DNA of 64,000 bases, taken from positions 1 to 64,000 of the forward strand of contig CAZTBW010000005.1 of the NCBI GenBank assembly GCA_964612555.1, written 5' to 3'. Positions 61,593-64,000 of this stretch are shown in pieces. Source of the DNA: DAOLCO01 sp964612555. GTDB lineage: Bacteria > Bdellovibrionota_C > UBA2361 > SZUA-149 > DAOLCO01. Within the stretch, counting starts at the first letter, position 1. Each line of letters opens with the position of its first letter. The notes beneath the pieces are model-generated. The model worked only from the letters and a program-made list of their open reading frames with translations, did no database searches and was not told where the DNA came from. The translations under genes and the position numbers were made by a program.

Positions 61593-62642
61593 CTACTCTC
61601 CATTACTTACCTTTTTAAGTTCAACTGGAAATGAAAAGTACTGTCCAAAAGCGGGATCTTCTTTAAAACTGATACCGGCACCAAGTTCCTTATAAGCCCT
61701 CAGCTCCTTTAACAAATCTTCCGTATTCAAAGTATGTTTTTTACTCTTAAAGACATCACTCATCATAAGGGCAAAATGGTATCCATTATAGGCAAGTGTC
61801 AAATTGTTACTGTTTTCATATTCCCGGATATATTCCGAGGTAAAATCGGAATCAACAGTCATATCAACATATACGGCTTTGCCCAAAACCTCTTTTAACT
61901 CTTCAGTCATCTGAAGATCAGCAAAACTATCAGCACCAATTATCACCGGGCGGTAGTCCATTATTGCAATCCGCTTTAACATGGTTGGTAATTGATGAGG
62001 AAGAAGAAAAAGCGCCAGTGTCTGGAATTTTTTTGATTTCAGCTTGCTAACCAGCAGGGAGAAATCCTGTGCTGAAGGCAGAACTGATTCACTATACAAT
62101 TCTTGAGTTGTCTTTATTTGCTCTTCAAGTGCACCCACAAGGCTCTCAAAAAATTGCATTTGGCTGTAAATAATTGCGATATCTGGAGAATCTGTAGATT
62201 CTAAAAATCCAGTCAAGACTGATGCATAATCCGTAGCAGGACTGTTGAAACTGAAAACATACTTGCGCTTTTCTTTAGGATCACCAGAAAAGCACAAGAG
62301 TGGATACTTCTCTCGCTCTGCTACTGGAATAATAGGAACACATGTTGGGGAACCCCAGATATATGTAAGCTTTACCGAAGTTCGTTGTCTGATTCTTTTG
62401 TACGCGCTCAGTGAAGTTTTTGGATCATAGCGACTATCATCATATATAAATTTTAATCCATCAAATTTAGCAGGATATTTTTTGATCGCAATTGTTATAC
62501 CATTTCTGACTGCATCTCCTATCGATGCCAACTCTCCAGATAAAGGCAATATCACACCTATTTCTAATTCCTTACCCTCTGCATAAACAACAGAAGTAAG
62601 AGTCCAGAAAAATAGACATAAGAGAATATAAATTGATTTCAT
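61593..62642 (-). CDS. LivK-like periplasmic substrate-binding protein
   Basis: 349 residues from ATG 62642 (a longer ATG at 62660 is possible). Signal peptide ends VVYAEGKE. Type 1 periplasmic-binding fold: IGVILPLSGELASIGDAVRNG, YDDSRYDPKTSLSAY, YIWGSPTCVPIIPVA, VIIGADSFADLQM. Normally feeds a branched-chain amino-acid or amide ABC transporter, but no permease or ATPase genes are here, and the preceding gene is only a remnant. Confidence 0.85.
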   Translation of the reverse strand: MKSIYILLCLFFWTLTSVVYAEGKELEIGVILPLSGELASIGDAVRNGITIAIKKYPAKFDGLKFIYDDSRYDPKTSLSAYKRIRQRTSVKLTYIWGSPTCVPIIPVAEREKYPLLCFSGDPKEKRKYVFSFNSPATDYASVLTGFLESTDSPDIAIIYSQMQFFESLVGALEEQIKTTQELYSESVLPSAQDFSLLVSKLKSKKFQTLALFLLPHQLPTMLKRIAIMDYRPVIIGADSFADLQMTEELKEVLGKAVYVDMTVDSDFTSEYIREYENSNNLTLAYNGYHFALMMSDVFKSKKHTLNTEDLLKELRAYKELGAGISFKEDPAFGQYFSFPVELKKVSNGE

Positions 62643-62667
62643 TGATAGTACATCAGTCATTTAAGGA

Positions 62668-62760
62668 CTACCCACCGATAATTTCGTTCAAACCTTCAAT
62701 AACCAGAGCTAACTCTTCCGGAGTAATTTTTCCTTTTTTGGATTGTCTCTGACACCAATG
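62668..62760 (-). pseudogene. Remnant of a gene upstream of the binding protein
   Basis: A 30-codon open end (HWCQRQSKKGKITPEELALV, then LNEIIGG and stop) that runs toward the binding-protein gene and stops eight bases before its first ATG. Upstream it meets the IS-type element. The tail reads as a real coding end (charged helix, no in-frame stops), so I infer that the element cut the gene. The original family is unknown. Confidence 0.45.
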
Positions 62761-64000
62761 TCACTTACTTAGTGCTAATCTAATCACTAAGTTTAATAAA
62801 ATTGGATACTTGAAGAGAGAAAGTGCTTGCCTAAAGAGTGTAGTTGATTGCTCTTGTTCTCAATAGAGCTTAATTTGAGATGGAGAGTCATGAGAACAGA
62901 AGCAAGCGCCCTAAAATTCTACCAAAAGTTAATAACCGAAGATCTTCAAAGAAGTCTGTTGGAGTCGAGTGTTGAACTGGATACGAGAAGCGGTATTTAT
63001 ACTGAAGTAGTAACGATCTGGTTAATGATCTTCCAGAGATTGAACCCCGACAAGAGTTTAGCTGGAGCGGTAGAAAAGCTTAAGAGTGGTTATTTTGAGG
63101 ATATCCTTGATCTTGGTAGCATACGTGTTCGTGAAAGGAGAATATCTTCGAACACGGGTGGGTATTCCAAAGCTCGTAACAAGCTGGACTTGTCAAGAGT
63201 AGAACAAGCGGCAGATGCAATTAACCAGTCCCTGGATAATATCACAAAGGAAGAGAGAGAACGTCATCAGAAGCTATTTCTGATAGATGGTTCTACCCTT
63301 AAAATATCTTCTACGGCAAAGAATAAAGAAAAGTATCCGCAGTACTACAACCAGCACGGAGTGTCCCATTTCCCACTAGTTAAGTACAGTGTTGCAACAA
63401 ATGCACATACCGGTGTGAGCATGAGACCGTCCTTTGGTGCGTATAACGGGAGTGAGGCGACAAACGAGCTTGATCTGGGAGAAGAAGTGATATTGCGACT
63501 TCCCAAGGGGTCTATCGTGCTGGGAGACCGCTACTATGGGTGTCCTCGTTTTGCAGAATCAGTCAAAGAAGCAGGACATGACTATTTGTGTCGAATCAAG
63601 GAATACGTGGCAAAGAAGTATATAGGCAGTCCAGAGTCAGGTTCCGGAGAAAAGTCTGTACTATGGGAAACAAATAATTTTACGACCAAGAAAACGCACC
63701 GTGTAGAAGGCAAGTTTATCTGGTGTACTATCGAGAGAAAAGGGTTTCGTCCTGTAAAGCTGGTTTTGTTTACGACTCTTGATATTACGCCTGAAGAGGC
63801 TGCAAGTATGTATGGTTTGAGGTGGAATGTAGAGCTTGATATTCGTGATATTAAAAGTACTCTGGGGATGGGAATGATACATGCCAAGAGTCCGGAGATG
63901 CTTGCAAAGGAGCTTGTACTTGGGTTTGTTGCATATAATCTGGTAAGACATTTGTTGCTTGCTTCAGCACATACGATTAATGTGAATCCTCGTGAGTTGA
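62757..64000 (+). mobile_element. IS4-type insertion sequence, left part
   Basis: Contains the transposase below; runs off the window. The left end is estimated near the end of the truncated gene (around 62757). A perfect 8-bp hairpin ACTTAGTG / CACTAAGT at 62767-62774 / 62785-62792 lies just inside. The exact terminal repeat cannot be set without the other end. Confidence 0.7.
62890..64000 (+). CDS. IS4-family DDE transposase (incomplete)
   Basis: 370 codons to the window edge, no stop reached. The DDE triad is visible: Asp in LFLIDGSTLKIS, Asp in IVLGDRYYGCPRF and Glu in the YREK-type motif YGLRWNVELDIRDIK. N-terminal helical domain (FYQKLITEDLQRSLLE) binds the ends. Cut-and-paste transposition. 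ATG at 62890 follows GGAGAGTC. Confidence 0.93.
   Translation, partial: MRTEASALKFYQKLITEDLQRSLLESSVELDTRSGIYTEVVTIWLMIFQRLNPDKSLAGAVEKLKSGYFEDILDLGSIRVRERRISSNTGGYSKARNKLDLSRVEQAADAINQSLDNITKEERERHQKLFLIDGSTLKISSTAKNKEKYPQYYNQHGVSHFPLVKYSVATNAHTGVSMRPSFGAYNGSEATNELDLGEEVILRLPKGSIVLGDRYYGCPRFAESVKEAGHDYLCRIKEYVAKKYIGSPESGSGEKSVLWETNNFTTKKTHRVEGKFIWCTIERKGFRPVKLVLFTTLDITPEEAASMYGLRWNVELDIRDIKSTLGMGMIHAKSPEMLAKELVLGFVAYNLVRHLLLASAHTINVNPREL

Noticed and set aside
63582..63951. Minus-strand frames of about 100 codons
   Set aside because: They are antisense to the transposase, which has intact DDE motifs.

Overview
The window looks like a piece of chromosome from a Gram-negative, motile bacterium with moderately low GC. 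The evidence is LpoA-like and lipobox lipoproteins, a flagellin, the rod-shape operon mreBCD-mrdA-rodA, SufBCD, Tad pilus proteins, a CarD gene next to ispD, and a DUF1844 protein. Genes for CarD next to ispD, DUF1844 and a lone HtrA are common in deltaproteobacteria in the broad sense (including Bdellovibrio-like and SAR324-like lineages). I cannot place it more precisely from sequence alone. Standard-code genes with many TTG/GTG starts behind good Shine-Dalgarno (SD) sites are frequent.

Layout. 0-9 kb: small motility-type and membrane ORFs, a tyrosine recombinase with degenerate active-site boxes, stress and hydrolase genes, tsaC, and a soluble GspF-like protein. Two related long inverted-repeat elements sit in convergent gene ends at 2.64-2.81 kb and 8.61-8.77 kb. 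9-24 kb (mostly minus strand): LpoA-like lipoprotein, dnaJ, dnaK, grpE, then recO and yjdM on plus, then fmdB-like, yggT, yggS, maf, rodA, mrdA, mreD, mreC, mreB (cell shape). 24-38 kb: ksgA, tsaD, cytochrome c, HtrA; DUF1844; PhnP-like hydrolase; TadE/TadE/TadG; nth; sufBCD with AT-rich palindromes upstream. 38-50 kb: a zinc-type CobW GTPase, a remarkable flagellin, ispD, carD, rimI, pheT, pheS, rplT, rpmI, tRNA-Val(GAC).

50-64 kb is an accessory region: a MazEF-like pair, orphan lipoprotein, ATPase remnant, group II intron lying between two arms of a perfect 28-bp inverted repeat, nucleotidyltransferase pair, XRE regulator with a 35-bp operator palindrome shared with a divergent 903-aa secreted protein, a DUF4143 ATPase, an orphan periplasmic binding protein, and an IS4-type element running off the window edge that seems to have truncated the gene upstream of the binding protein.

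The most striking item is the 685-aa flagellin: its N- and C-terminal filament-forming domains flank seven repeats of about 56 residues with a shared SADGR motif, most simply read as a seven-bladed beta-propeller displayed on the flagellar filament. A perfect 28-nt palindrome abuts its SD. Second is the pair of covarying inverted-repeat elements, which behave like structured RNA or a small repeat family. Third is a CarD protein whose long lysine-rich, AT-hook tail is at the N terminus rather than the C terminus.
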